A stretch of DNA of 47,932 nt from Hofstenia miamia. Lineage: Eukaryota > Xenacoelomorpha > Acoela > Hofsteniidae. Shown here in pieces: positions 1 through 11,829 of the stretch; position 1 is the first letter of the stretch, and every line of letters begins with the position of its first letter. The stretch is taken from positions 533,145 through 581,076 of the forward strand of contig CABFPE010000421.1 in the NCBI GenBank assembly GCA_900660155.1. The letters run 5' to 3'. Below the pieces are notes generated by a model. The model made no database searches, was not told the DNA's origin, and saw only the letters and a list, made by a program, of their open reading frames with translations. The translations under genes were made by a program, and so were the position numbers.

Positions 1-1177
1 CAAGATTTATGCAATATTAACTTCTGGTTCAACAAAAATAAATTACAATTGAACCTACGAAAATCGCAATTTATGATCCTACAAACATCGTCTGCACATA
101 ATTTTTCCAACCTAAGGTTGAATATGGACAACATTATATTAAAGCCAGCAGTACATGCAACTTATCTTGGTGTAACTTTTGATAGCTTGCTTGCTTTAGG
201 TCCAAAATCACCATTATAAAATCACTTTTTCCAAATAATTTCCTTCCTAATTTTGTTCGTGCCAAAATTTATGGCATAACAAGTTAGGGAGCTATTTTAA
301 CAGCTGGTCCCTATGCTATGAAATGGCATAAATTCGAGCAGATTTCCAATTGTATCATTGAAACAATCTCAGACTCTCCTAGATTTTCTCATGTAAGTCC
401 AATCTATTCAAAATACAATATAATGAAGCCTACAAAATACATTATTTACCTTGTTTTCCTATATTTCAGCTCAATCATTCTAGGCCGAAGCTGTGTTTTT
501 GATTATCTTGATGTGAGTAAATCTTTAACCTTTAATAAAAGGACGCATCAATACTTGAAAAAACGCGTCATTAAAAATAGCCACGGAAAAAATTCTTTCC
601 TTATGAAAGCATCTGAGATTTATAATCAGCTTCCTTTAAAGTTTCAAACTGAACAGCCCTGCAGCAAAATTGACATTAAGAAGTATTTCATAATGGAAAA
701 CACAGGTAAAGAATATTCACACAATTTCTATGTAGGTTAAACGAAATGATNTGAAGCCGACAAAATACATTATGTACCTTGTTTTCCTATATTTCTGCTC
801 AATTATTCTAGGCTGAAGCTGTGTTTTTGATTATCTTGATGTGAGTAAATCTTTAACCTTTAATAAAAGGACGCATCAATACTTGAAAAAACGCGTCATT
901 AAAAATAGCCACGGAAAAAATTCTTTCCTTATGAAAGCATCTGAGATTTATAATCAGCTTCCTTTAAAGTTTCGAACTGAACAACCCTGCAGCAAAATTG
1001 ACATTAAGAAGTATTTCATAATGGAAAACACAGGTAAAGAATATTCACACAATTTCTATGTAGGTTAAACAAACTGGTTGCAGTCAAACTATATTCTCAT
1101 ACTTTTGTTATTTTGTTTTAGTTTATAGAATGCATAAATAAATGCTTTTAGTAGTAGTAGTAGTAGTAGTAGTAGTA
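1..1177 (+). mobile_element. 3' part of a degenerate LINE (non-LTR retrotransposon) with an internal tandem duplication
   Basis: The first 210 bases translate as the end of a LINE reverse-transcriptase domain, with NKLQLNLRKS followed by YLGVTFD, the usual thumb-side motifs. The C-terminal part, starting near 480, carries the LINE-type end with KASEIYNQLPLKF. A block of about 328 bp is present twice in tandem (about 423-750 and 751-1070), with the same reading frame open in both copies. The element ends in AATAAATGCTTTTA followed by a (TAG)n tail at about 1148-1177, which fits a LINE with a microsatellite tail. Its 5' part lies outside the window. Frameshifts near 210-300 show that it is dead. 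I cannot place it below the Jockey/CR1-like group. Confidence 0.8.
423..1070 (+). repeat. Two tandem copies of a 328-bp unit inside the LINE
   Basis: The unit start ATGAAGCC at 423 recurs at about 751 (its first base is N), and GTGAGTAAATC at 513 recurs at 841, an exact offset of 328. The copies differ at only a few positions, so the duplication is young compared with the decay of the rest of the element. Each copy encodes the same stretch of about 75 residues at the LINE C-terminus. The N at the junction suggests that the assembler struggled here, so the copy number may be underestimated. Confidence 0.9.
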
Positions 1178-2165
1178 AAAGTAAAGTAAAGTAAAGTAAA
1201 GTAATCTTTATTATGCTCTTATGCCAGAGCAACAAGTTATTTACAAATTTGATAAATTTGATAAGGATGCACCTGCAAAGCCTAAAGTTCGTTTCCCATG
1301 ATTTGTGCGAGCTTTCGGCAAATGATAAAGTCGTTTTCGAGATGATGACGATAGTGTAATGTTTTTTGTCAAACTATGTAATGGGTGGCTTTGACTTGAC
1401 CGTGATTTGATAAACTCGTCTATAATACAGGCTTCAATAAATTTAGATGGTTTACGTTGAGCTTTTCCAATGATATCAGACGCACGTGATGCTACGCTAT
1501 CCAACCTTTGATATTTGGTTCCGCATAAGGAAAGTGGTGCATATGTCAATTTGGATTCAATATAAGATCGATATACAGTTTGAAGTTCACACATTCTATA
1601 CCCAATATTTTTCATATAATGAAGAAATATTAACATCCGATTTCCAGTGGTAATCCGGCTATTTATCTCAGCAGTAAGTATGAGTTTATTATCAATTTTA
1701 AGTCCAAGTAGACTGATATCTCTTGATCGAACAATCTTGTTACCGTCAATAAATAGTGGAGGCGGATCAAGCATGGAATTTGTCGTATTAATAACAAATT
1801 CGATCGTTTTTTCAGTGTTTATCTTAAGGCCATTTCTAATACTGTGAAGAATTACATTGTCTACTTCTTCTTGGGCGTTAGTGAAAAAGGTTCCTGTCAA
1901 ATCATCTGCATATTTAACAAACATGTTTCTTTGATACTTCGGGCTGAGGTTGTTTATCATTAATGGAAACAACTTTGGTCCCGCAACTGTGCCTTCTGGT
2001 ACACCCCTAGTTTTAACTCTTGGTGATGATATGTCCGTACCAATACGGGTCTGCACGGATCGACGATACAGAAAACTAGCAAACCATGGGACAATTTCAC
2101 ATGCTTTGGTTTCCGCAATTCGACTTAAGATAACGCTTTTTAAAAGGTTTATATAGATGCAATAA
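1178..2165 (-). mobile_element. 5'-truncated LINE with reverse-transcriptase domain and (TTTAC)n tail
   Basis: One open frame of about 300 codons runs from about 2165 down to 1241. It holds the reverse-transcriptase motifs GVPEGTVAGPKLF (the expected GVPQG with Q changed to E) and the catalytic YADD near 1901-1912, followed by thumb residues with LLGLKIDNKL. The element ends with AATAAAGATTAC and about five TTTAC repeats at 1178-1205. It therefore meets the LINE at 1-1177 tail to tail. Upstream of about 2165 no endonuclease domain is visible, as expected for 5' truncation. The frame is intact over most of the RT, so this is one of the younger insertions here. It is a Jockey/CR1-clade-like LINE and the family was not recognised. 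Confidence 0.85.
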
Positions 2166-3229
2166 ATGAGTGCTCACAACCATTCAGCATAAGCCTGTTA
2201 TGAACCCTACATATAAATGGCCCTACATATAAGTAGATGTAACTACACCTTGAATACATGTGAACAATCAATATGGTCGGCAGAAATGGAATACCTAACA
2301 GTCGTATTTATAGTCAGTAATACAGATGTCTAACTTGACAGTTACAATTAACAATATGTAATATAATTCGGGGCTCTTAGGCACCTCGTATGTATAATAA
2401 AGATTGTTATTACACCTAGAGAATTTGGATCTAAAATGGGTTAGCCTATGGTTAGCTATTCAGCTATTTAATGACATGACTTATTATAACAAATGAATTG
2501 GTTGGAAAGCTACAACAAAGTAAAAGCCCCTACACGTAGACTTAACCTAAGAGCTGCACGATGGAGTAAGTTCCCAGCTACCAGACAGCACCCCATTGTG
2601 AATAGCTGTATGTGCGTCAGCTCCAGGAATCTCTAGTCTAATCTGGGGACTACTGAGTAACTACTTGTGACTCAGACGTTTGCTTTCCGTTGACATATAT
2701 AATCAAACCTGATAATATAACAATAAGAAATCAAATGAAGTAAATTCATCACCAAATAAATCCATTAATAGCTATTTATAGTAATATTACATAAACATTT
2801 AAACATTGGCATGTACTTGTTTGAAATTCAAATTGTTTACTCTTTTGCTAATTCGTTCGTCTGCTATTGATTGTGCAACGTCATCATAATTAGCTTTAAG
2901 TGACTTAGTCCTTTTCGATTCACCAAACCATTTTGCCAATAAACATTAAATCAAAACTGCACTAATACATTTTATAAAAATAATAAAAAAATAATTGTGT
3001 TGTGTACAAAATTATAATTAAATAGATTACTGATAGTTCTTGGTTACTTTCTTTGTTATGCTTTTGTACCAATAGATTATGCCACAAAAGTGCGTGAATT
3101 ACAAAAGAGCATTTTGAAAAAGAGATATGAGCTCATAAATTCGGGAGTTCATAGAAATTCGTTAAGAATTAAAAACAAAATTATTTAATGATGGTGTAGA
3201 AATCAAATGTGATTGACTACCTTCTCATT
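2166..3229. other. Non-coding stretch with one probable LINE 3' end
   Basis: There is no gene-like reading frame. A LINE-style 3' end (GGGGCTCTTAGGCACC, then AATAAAGATTGTTATTA) sits on the plus strand at about 2366-2412 and may mark a short, severely truncated insertion. The rest is AT-rich sequence in which I see nothing to annotate. Confidence 0.35.
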
Positions 3230-6090
3230 ATAATGATAATTTTATATAATGGAACTGTCGTAGTCTACTTAGTTTAAAAGACGTGTCTCACTTTGGTCTT
3301 ATATAAATGCTTTTGATTGCAATGTTATATCATTAACAGAAACGTGGTTTGATAGCTGTTTTAATGATATTTTCCTAATTCACGTTACATTGTCGCTGCC
3401 AACAAATAGACATTAGAACATGGTAGTTGTATAATTTTAGTTCACAAGACCATTGCATTTTTAGAAGTTGACCCCAAAATTCAAATTGATTTTGGATGTT
3501 CCATTATTTTACGTTTCCCTACAGAATTCATACTCTTAATTTGTTAATATATCTTCCCACATGGAAGTAAATGTAGGCCTTCTGCTATTGATATTGTTGA
3601 CTATCTTAAACAACTTAACCTTTTCAAAACTATTTAATTCAAAATGCTGCACTTGAAACATCAAATGTAATTATTTGTGGTGATCTTAATTTACCGGACA
3701 CTGATTGGCTCATCGTTTGTTTCCACATACATTTGATTACTCTCTGCTTAACTATTTTGTTGATACGCTTCTTGAGCAGTTAATCGATTTTCCTACTCAT
3801 TGGTGGCAACATTCTTGACGTAGTTCTATGTATCTTTAATTTCATTTCCATTTCTAAATTAATCGCTGCACCAGATAGCTTTGCTAACCATGCTATAATT
3901 GTTTTTACAACTTCTATAATAAAAGATCCACTTGATATTGATAAAATTCTTGGAATATCTACACCCAATAAATTTGATAATAATATTACTCATATTCACA
4001 ATGTAATAATGAAGACCTTTCTATTTCCCTTGCCCAATCTATATTCATTCTAATGACATTAATTTTGTTTCGATTTGGTATGAAAAACTATTTACCATAA
4101 TTTCCGACATTGTCGCCACAAAAGGAACCAACAGACGTATCTTACCTAACCATTGGACATCGCATATAGTTCACATTTATAACAAATTGAAGACAATTTC
4201 CGAAAAAGGTTCATACAAGAAAATCAGAATTAAAACTAAAATACTACAAAACAACAAAAGATCTATTAAATTCTATTAAACTTGATCAGTTAATTTAAGT
4301 AGAAAGCTTCATAGTTACTTCAGATAAAAATTCCTGTTACAAACTTATTCGATCTTTATCCCCAAAATCCATGCCCAAACCAATGTAGCTAGATAAAGAC
4401 TGTGCAAGTTCAGATTTTGAAATTTCTAACTTATTTAATCGTTACTTCTCTGTTTTCCCACGAAATTTTCATGATTTCCTAAAATTTTCCAATAATTCAA
4501 AAACCTTTGACATAATATTGACGACCAAACAAGTTACCAAACTTTTATCTAAATGCAATTCAAAAGGATGTGGTCCAGACAACATTCCCGGAATATTTCT
4601 AAGAAAGCATGTTTCATGTTTGGCTCCCATTGAAAAGAAACTATTTAATCACATATTAAGTACTTGTGAATTCTTGAAACTATGAAAAACTTCTTATATT
4701 TACCCTTTGCACAAACGTGGACCAAACATATAATTAGAAATTAGCTTCCTATTAGCATTTTATGTAAATTATCACTACTATTTGAACGTATTATATTCGA
4801 TGCACTTTTTCCAATAATAAAAAAAGACTAACGCATTCTCAATTTGGATTTGTTAGAAAAACCTTAACAGTAACTCAACTTCTTATTTTAATGGATCGAC
4901 GGTACTCCGATTATGATGGAAATAAGGCATGTATGATATTATATCTTGACTTTAGAAAAGCTTTCGATAAAGTTTCACATGGACTCCTTTAGATAAGCTG
5001 AGTAGATAGAATGTTCCACATAATTTTCTAAATTTAGTTGCCTCATGCCTATTAAATAGAACTCAACAGGTTATTATAAACACTAAATCTAAATTGCTTC
5101 CAGTTACTAGTGGTGTACCACAGAGATCTGTGCTTGGATCTCTACTTTTTTTTCGTTTATTAATGATTTACCTGATCAATGTATTGATACAATTCCGCTT
5201 CTACTTGCTCATGATACAAAGATAATAGGTCAAAACTGCACTAATTTCCAATCAGATTTAAACCTGTTTTTGCTGTGGCCAAAAGAAAACAATAGAATTT
5301 AACTAACAAGTTTCAACTATTTACTATAATGTCTCCAGAAACTACTATTCGGCTAAGTAATGATGTAAGATTAGTTTCTTCATCTTCTGTTAAAGATTTT
5401 GGCGTTACTATCTCAAATAAATTTTCTTGGAGTGAACATATATCAAAGAAATTGAAATCATGTAAAAAGTTTTTTATTTCTATCATAAGAACTATACCAT
5501 TCAATACTAACTTCAAAATAAAAAAGAATTTATATAATTCATTGATTTTTTTAGCTCTTCTTTATGCTACCCCAATTTGGTATGCAAATAAAAGCGATAT
5601 AAATCGTTTAGAAAAATTTTTAAAAATTTTCCTTTGGATGATACAACCAGAAAATTTCAAGTCTCCCTTAATTCTATTAAATATTTTGCCTCCTTTTTAA
5701 ATTTCAACTTTTTGATCTTTTTCTTTTTAATAAGCGCAAACAATAAATTTGATATTAAAATCTATAACTTTGTATATTTTAAAGAATGTACGTAGTTCAA
5801 ACTTAAAAAGTTCAAATCACATCTTTGAAAGAAAAATTTGTAGAAAATCGAGTGGTCCATTAGCAAATTTCATTCATTTGAAAACATCTATTATTCTTCT
5901 TAGTGCACCAAAAGATGTAAATCACAATTTAAGACTGTTGAAGTTTTTTAAAACAAATTATACAATTGAAGATCCTTGTACCCATTATTTCGTCTGCCCT
6001 TGTAATACATGTCGCTCAAAACATGGATTAATCTTTTATTAATGCAGTTTAATATATTTGCAAGTTAAAAATTTTTGTTTAAATAAAAAG
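3230..6090 (+). mobile_element. Long but heavily mutated LINE with endonuclease and reverse-transcriptase regions
   Basis: Pieces in order match the ORF2 layout of an APE-type LINE. The endonuclease motif LTETWF lies near 3335-3355, and the endonuclease core CGDLNLPDTDW near 3675-3710. The inter-domain SKGCGPDNIPG follows near 4560-4590. RT motifs are LDFRKAFDKVSHG (4945-4980), TSGVPQRSVLG (5105-5140) and LLAHDTK at about 5205-5220, where the catalytic YADD has become AHD. Thumb sequence runs 5329-5700 and a Cys-rich end, CPCNTC, lies at about 5995-6015. Many frameshifts and the destroyed catalytic aspartate show it is inactive. AATAAAAAG at about 6080 marks the 3' end. Confidence 0.8.
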
Positions 6091-7443
6091 TCCCTCGTTC
6101 GTTTTCTGGTGACTATTATATGCAATTGCATTTGGCAAAACATGTTTTTTAAATAACATGGATATTTGTCAAAGTACTTTAAAACAAACTAATTTAGAAT
6201 ACGTTCGCATTAAGAAGAAAATATATTTTCTAGATAGTCCATATACATAAAATAATCTTGGTAATGGTGGTGTTAATATAATTACAAATATATATATATA
6301 AATTTTGTAAAAAAAATATCAAGGTGAATAGGAATAATTCCAGAAAAGAATAAAAACTCACTAATGAATGGTGATGTTTTACACTTGCCTTATATAATAC
6401 TAGCTAAATATATGCAATTTAAAATGCTTATCGCCCGAATTTCAATAACTGTCTTAATTTAATCGAATGCATGCTTCTAAATTTTAGGCAGATTAAAGTA
6501 ATCATGACAAAGCCCCAGTAAAATAATAGCTGGCCATGGCATCATTAATCACCCAATGAAATTTCAATTACATAAAATAATACATGCATACATATATCAA
6601 ATCTTTAAAAGAAAGCATAATTCCTTAGATTTCTTTTACTATAACTTAATTAGTATTTTTCAACATTTATGCTACACCCAATAAAAACTGATCTCCTATG
6701 CTGAAGTCAACTGAAATACCTATCAGTGATTATTCATTGAAGACCTTTAATGTTTTCCTAAAAATGTGTATAAGCTTTTTATGCAGAAATTAACTATTCC
6801 ATAATATAAAAAACCTTAAATCATTTCGAACAAAATTTCGTTTATGTTACATTGGAAAAATCATTAATTCAATTATTCAATGATGCAAGAACCTTTGTAC
6901 TGATAACTCTTACGAAACGCTTCACAAACGAAGTTACAATGACAACATTCAGTTGAAAATATATCTAAAATCATTCATAAGCCGCCTTCTAACACAAACA
7001 ACGCAGTCTATATTAATTTGTTTTACAAAGTTATTGTATTTCAATTGTTTCACACTCTAAACTTAACACTTGTTATTTCGACTTAAATTAAGAAAACGAC
7101 TGCACGATTACCGTCTATAAACCACTGAAATGTGCAAATTTATGAAATTTTTATCAGTTATTGACAAATCTATCAATAAGCTGCAACGCATTGCCAGACA
7201 ATGCATGCATGCAAATGCAACAGTAGGCAAAATCTCATTACTGAATTGTAGTGAAAACCGCTACAATTTAGTGTTTTGGACATAATCAAATATCACTATT
7301 AATTAGCATATTGTACAGTTTTTTGTATAAATGTAAAGTTATTGAATTGAACTAAACTACTAAATATACAAAAATGCTTAAAATTAATAACAAACGCAGC
7401 ATTGTGCAAATCAAAAGTTTAGGGAAGAAATGGCGAATTTTAG
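6091..7443. other. AT-rich intergenic sequence downstream of RALGPS
   Basis: I see no reading frame, RNA gene or repeat boundary that I can support. There is a short (TA)n run near 6289-6300. The right part must include the RALGPS 3' UTR, but no AATAAA lies close to the stop. Confidence 0.5.
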
Positions 7444-8964
7444 CTACAATCTTCCGAAATCAATGAGATTTTCACCATTAATTTGCAATTTCGATGTAGC
7501 ATTAGTAATGTATTGATACCACATAGCAGCTCTTTCGGGGTTGGAAGCATCAAATCGATAAACTTTCTCTTGATCAATCGACATCAACATAAAAATGTGT
7601 GCATTCTCGGGAGTTAAGCTCTGCTTACTATGCCATGATCGGAGATTTATTAATTTACATGGTTCCGAGTGGAAGTGACTTCTTAGAGAAGGAATATGGA
7701 AAGACTTCTTAGAAGAAAACATAACTAAATGAGTATCAATAAGCCCAACCCAAAATCGACGCCAAGGAGATAGTGCCTTTTTAATTGCTTTACTTCGGAC
7801 AACCTTTCTGCGCAAAACACCCTGCAATTTATATTGGCCAATAAGTTCACAGTTTATAGGCTCATCTGAACTTGATGATTCACACAAACAATCATCTAGA
7901 GTATCACTTAAATAGTAATCATCTTTGAAAGGTTGAGGACTCTGAATGATGGGGACAGAGGTCTCCATAACACTTCCATCTAAAAGATTAATTTCACTGC
8001 TTTCCGCACTATTTGATAAAAACAATTGGGCATTACTTCCAACACTTTGGCTTTTTCGATGACCCCGTTTTGTGGAAGGTGAAATTTTTTGATGGGGAGA
8101 AGTGAGCGGAGTTGATAATTTATTTGTCGAAGGTTCGAGGGTTAAGGACAAATTATGTTGATCTTTATCAAGAAATGTCTGTAGCTCTTCAATGTAAGGA
8201 ACTGAATACAAGATCTCCTCCAATTGTTTATTTGGAAGAGGATCATCATATGAAGAGTTTTGAAACTCGGAAATCATTCTGCAAATATTATTCATTTCCG
8301 AAATTCTCTGTGCATCATTAGACAAGAAAACTCCTCTAGAAGGATAAGCAGAGTCTATAAAAACTATATCAGATAAAAAGATACCCAGAAAAGGTATACA
8401 TTTATGATGAGTTGAAATTAGGGTTTCCATTGCAGATCTTAATAAGTTATAGTTATTTTCACTTGATACCAATTCACAAAGTTTTTCAAAGCACGCCTTT
8501 TCTTTACGGGGCAAATCAGCCCAAGTGTGCTTCAAACGAAAAATAGGTTGGCTTTCAAGTGAACGAATTATAGCAACTAATCCATTCATATTGCAACGTT
8601 CATGAAGATGCTTAGCAACTTTTATAAAAAATGCCAAAGCTTCGACGCGATGTTTTAGTTCATTATATTGCAAAATAACTTGACGTACAAGAAAGCTATT
8701 CTGATTAAAGCGATGAGTAAAAGCAGTAATCGCTGGACATTCTACTCGTTTGTTTTTTTTAGTCCAACCAACATTTAAAAGTTCAGAAGGCTGGATTTCC
8801 TTAAATAAAATAAAGTCAATACTAGTGATATGCTGGGCGACCAGGTCAGGATGGAAGTGAGTCAAGGAAGAATCATTTAAGCATTCACCTGACCTATGGA
8901 GGACCTTAGATAAATTCCACTTTTTAGTAGATCCTTTACTCCAGGTGTGAGCCCCATTAGGCAT
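7444..8964 (-). CDS. RALGPS: RalGPS-type Ras-family guanine nucleotide exchange factor (RasGEF + PH)
   Basis: This 506-residue protein is collinear with vertebrate RALGPS1/2. The CDC25-type RasGEF domain spans about residues 40-278, with the family-typical LFKEIQPSELL, FTHRFN, IFRLKHTWADL and CIPFLGIFLSDI followed by FIDSAYPS. RalGPS proteins lack the N-terminal REM domain of other RasGEFs, as here. The linker keeps GHRKSQSVG (about 301-309) and LLDGSVME (327-334), both recognisable in human RALGPS2. A PH domain runs about 376-492, from LQGVLRRK to AAMWYQYI. By family, it loads GTP on Ral at membranes through its PH domain. The ATG has an in-frame TAA two codons upstream. A TTTTAG acceptor 21 bases before it (8986-8987) suggests an intron in the 5' UTR. 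The coding region has no introns, unlike nearby CAPZB. Confidence 0.96.
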   Translation of the reverse strand: MPNGAHTWSKGSTKKWNLSKVLHRSGECLNDSSLTHFHPDLVAQHITSIDFILFKEIQPSELLNVGWTKKNKRVECPAITAFTHRFNQNSFLVRQVILQYNELKHRVEALAFFIKVAKHLHERCNMNGLVAIIRSLESQPIFRLKHTWADLPRKEKACFEKLCELVSSENNYNLLRSAMETLISTHHKCIPFLGIFLSDIVFIDSAYPSRGVFLSNDAQRISEMNNICRMISEFQNSSYDDPLPNKQLEEILYSVPYIEELQTFLDKDQHNLSLTLEPSTNKLSTPLTSPHQKISPSTKRGHRKSQSVGSNAQLFLSNSAESSEINLLDGSVMETSVPIIQSPQPFKDDYYLSDTLDDCLCESSSSDEPINCELIGQYKLQGVLRRKVVRSKAIKKALSPWRRFWVGLIDTHLVMFSSKKSFHIPSLRSHFHSEPCKLINLRSWHSKQSLTPENAHIFMLMSIDQEKVYRFDASNPERAAMWYQYITNATSKLQINGENLIDFGRL

Positions 8965-9445
8965 AGCTTATCATAATGCACTCATCTAAAACATAAACAA
9001 TTTAAGTGTACATTGATAATTTACAAAACACTGCAGTATATTGTTAATATAACGCATATGCAAAAATATTAAAAATTAAAAACAGCAGCTATAGTGCATG
9101 ATGTGGTAATTCCCATTAGCATACATGAAATACATAAAGCAACCGTCACTTCAGTGCAGTTGCGATGCTGTGAACTACATACAAAGTTACGACCTCGTAT
9201 GTAAACTGAAAGTAAAAATCATTGGTAGCTAATTATTACATCAACACTATAAACTAAGAAAAGAAACTAATTATGTTGAAAGACTTAGAAAAAAGATTTA
9301 CAAAACAAAAATTTGATTAGACATACAGTCATTTGTGAATAACACAAGAGCAGCATGCTGGAGGATATGAATGGGAAGTACTTTATTAATATGAAATTTA
9401 CAACATCACTACATATATGTTTAACACTGCAAGAGTTCAGATATG
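8965..9445. other. Short gap between RALGPS and PHPT1
   Basis: Both flanking genes are on the minus strand. The gap holds the probable 5' UTR and first intron of RALGPS and the 3' UTR of PHPT1. An AATAAA on the minus strand (TTTATT at 9382-9387) lies about 60 bases past the PHPT1 stop and is a plausible polyadenylation signal. No other feature is evident. Confidence 0.6.
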
Positions 9446-9787
9446 TCAATATCCTTCATTGGACCAAGTTATCTTATAATCACTGTAATGCTGCGCTAAC
9501 ACATTAACTGTAATTTGATGATCAGCTCTTCCAAAGCCCACAGAATATCCATACACATTAATAGTTTTCTGTTTCGATTGGTGACAAATCCTGCCTCCAC
9601 CAACACAATCAACTTCATAGCCACATTTGCTAAGAGAATTCTCAACTGTATCTAATATATCAGCATGATATTCACAAGAAGAATCGCCTCTAACAATGTA
9701 CCTCGATTCTCCACTTGGTGGCGTTAGCTTAATAAGTATATATTTAAAAGTCCCTTCATCAATTACCACAGGTGAAACAGAAGTCAT
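9446..9787 (-). CDS. PHPT1: 14-kDa phosphohistidine phosphatase (Janus/Ocnus family)
   Basis: This complete 113-residue single-exon ORF matches PHPT1 from end to end. Family landmarks are FKYILIKL (14-21), the EYHADI block with the catalytic histidine at residue 41 (equivalent to His53 of human PHPT1), CVGGGRICHQS (61-71), INVYGYSVGFGRADH (76-90) and the C-terminal YSDYKITWSNEGY. The family removes phosphate from phosphohistidine in proteins, acts in the cytosol and needs no metal. The protein is slightly shorter than the human one (125 aa) because of a shorter N-terminus. An ATG start and a nearby polyadenylation signal make it a compact, probably functional gene. It lies upstream of RALGPS on the same strand, with no evident functional link. 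Confidence 0.96.
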   Translation of the reverse strand: MTSVSPVVIDEGTFKYILIKLTPPSGESRYIVRGDSSCEYHADILDTVENSLSKCGYEVDCVGGGRICHQSKQKTINVYGYSVGFGRADHQITVNVLAQHYSDYKITWSNEGY

Positions 9788-10049
9788 TGTAGAAAAAGAA
9801 ACTAAATCGAATTCAACATTTAGTCTGTCATATTACTAGGTAAACCTAAAATTCTCTTAAAATGTTTCGAACAATAAGAAATCATAGAAATTAAAATTTA
9901 TTGAATTAAGTGCTATATTTAAGATATATAGCCAACACAATTGCAATAATTATGTTCACTAGTTTCAATTAAATATTGTACACTATCACAACATAAATTG
10001 AATATAAATGGTTTTTAAAGAATTATTTACATTTAATAACTGAAAATGA

Positions 10050-10960
10050 AGAAAGGGTCTGCAAGAGTAGTGAGAATGACGGACTAAAGATAAAGAATGA
10101 GCAGGTCAAGAAAAAGCTCAGACAAGATGAATTGGAAAAGGACAATGGATTTTACCGAAGTAGACCTCTAGAGAAAGGGGTTGAGTTAGTAGTGTGTAAG
10201 GTGAGGCTTACGTGCACGACAAAATGGCTGAAAGAGAAATGGAGTATTAGCTTGCGAAGAGTTGTTGGGTTGTAAGTTACCCGGTACATACTAGTTCGAG
10301 GAAGGAAGATACCACAGTAGTAAAGGTTTTTGGAGAACTGTAAATGTCATATTGATCAGTGGCAGTTGGACTGAAGGTACAGAAATTGGGATAAATAGTG
10401 GGAGCAACATTGAGAAAGTCAATGAAAAATACAAGGACTGAGGAGTGATTGACACTGCAGGAAATTAAGGCAAGATTGAAGAAAGAATATACGAGGAGTG
10501 TAAGGAAGATACTAGTGCTGATTCCAATGTGTAGTTACTCTGCAGGAATAGCAAGGAGGAGTTAAAATGAGTTAAATGAGTTACATAGGGAAAAATGAAT
10601 TACTAGCAACATTAAACTTAAATTGAGATGCGGATAGACTGCGTTTCACGGTAGTAAGGAGGAAGTTGTAAATGTAGAGGCATTGGGACTGAAAGAATAT
10701 GGAAGAAAAGCAACACTCACTATTGGAGGTCAGTAAAGAGTTCAGAAAGTGGAGAGTATTATGTGTAGCAAGCAAGAAGAATGAGATATATTTAAGGAAT
10801 TAGAATTACCGAAGCGGTATAGAAGGCAGCGTTAATTGGAATAGCTAGAGTGGCAAGAACAGTTCGCAGATTTCCTGGAAACGGCTGCCTTCCTAAAAAA
10901 TATTGTAACGCAAATATCAAGGTGTGAGAAGGAATGATAATAATTATAATAATTTCAGAG
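10050..10960 (+). mobile_element. Decayed LINE fragment (reverse-transcriptase C-terminal part)
   Basis: The stretch is strikingly richer in G and purines than its surroundings. Around 10450-10560 the plus strand reads LQEIKARLKKEYTRSVRKIL and then PMCSYSAGIARR. This resembles the region after the RT in a LINE group common in marine invertebrates, where the pattern is KKEYxRRxRxIL...LPVLxYSFGII. Stops and shifts are frequent, so it is a fossil. A TAATAAT-type tail at about 10934-10957 suits a LINE 3' end. The family assignment rests on pattern memory alone. Confidence 0.5.
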
Positions 10961-11429
10961 ATTCACGTTTTTCAATTAGGAAACCATCACTTATACTCTG
11001 AATTACAGAAAATTAGTCAAGTAAAATTTACCATGTAAATTTAAAATGAATAATATAAATTAGGCGCGACAAAATGTGCAACTAGAATATAATGCATATT
11101 TGTGGATATTTTTCAGACATTTTCACAAAATGCATATACAAATTGCATAAATTGGGCAATTTTGACGAAAATTGCAGATTTATTTGCATATTTTTAAAGT
11201 TTCTGTCAGAGTTGAGAAGATGAATTGTCTATTAGGGACAAGACAAATAAATTCTACTTTGTTCTATTATTGAAATATCAGTCTTATTCAAGAGACGTTC
11301 CTAGATAGTACAGCATATCGAAAGCACTAAACACCAGACCAAAAATCACTTCCAGGACAGACAATGCTTTCTACTAGCAGATTCCAACCCAAAATTAGTT
11401 TTATTAACGAAATTACCGGTCAATGAAAT

Positions 11430-11745
11430 GAATTTTGCTGGAATTAAACGATCAGTACGAATGGATATCATTTAACGAAACAATTAACTACCAAGGCCGA
11501 TATATTGTAAATTTCTTCATTGCACTATTCGAAAATGGAAAGGTACTTGAAGACTAGAGGCACAACAAGTTGTTGTCAACAACAGCTATATTTAGTCACG
11601 ACAACATGCAGAAAGTCAAGGTAAACGTGGAAAAAGTACTGTTATGTGGCACGGATGAGGCTTCTTAAATATTGAAAACAGTTGACGCCATGCAAATTGT
11701 TTTTCCGAAAATGATCCATATGATTTACGCAGCTCAAAATCGATA
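11430..11745 (+). pseudogene. hAT-superfamily transposase fragment, broken by stops
   Basis: A plus-strand frame reads YEWISFNETINYQGRYIVNF, then VLLCGTDEAS, then a stop, then DAMQIVFPKMIHM. This follows the catalytic-core pattern of a common hAT transposase group: DETxDxxGRYVxNxxVG, then LLFVTDAAxYMxKA, then FPKxxHLTCLAH. In-frame stops lie near 11557 and 11667. The first catalytic-core acidic position is a glutamate. The terminal inverted repeats of this copy were not found, so its borders are unknown. A remnant near 19,945 looks like the N-terminal part of a related element. Confidence 0.55.
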
Positions 11746-11829
11746 GAATTGTCAAAAATTATAAAGGCCAAATCGTTCATCCCCAGCGATAGTGTTTGAT
11801 ACATGGTTGCACAGGTTTGACCACAGTTC

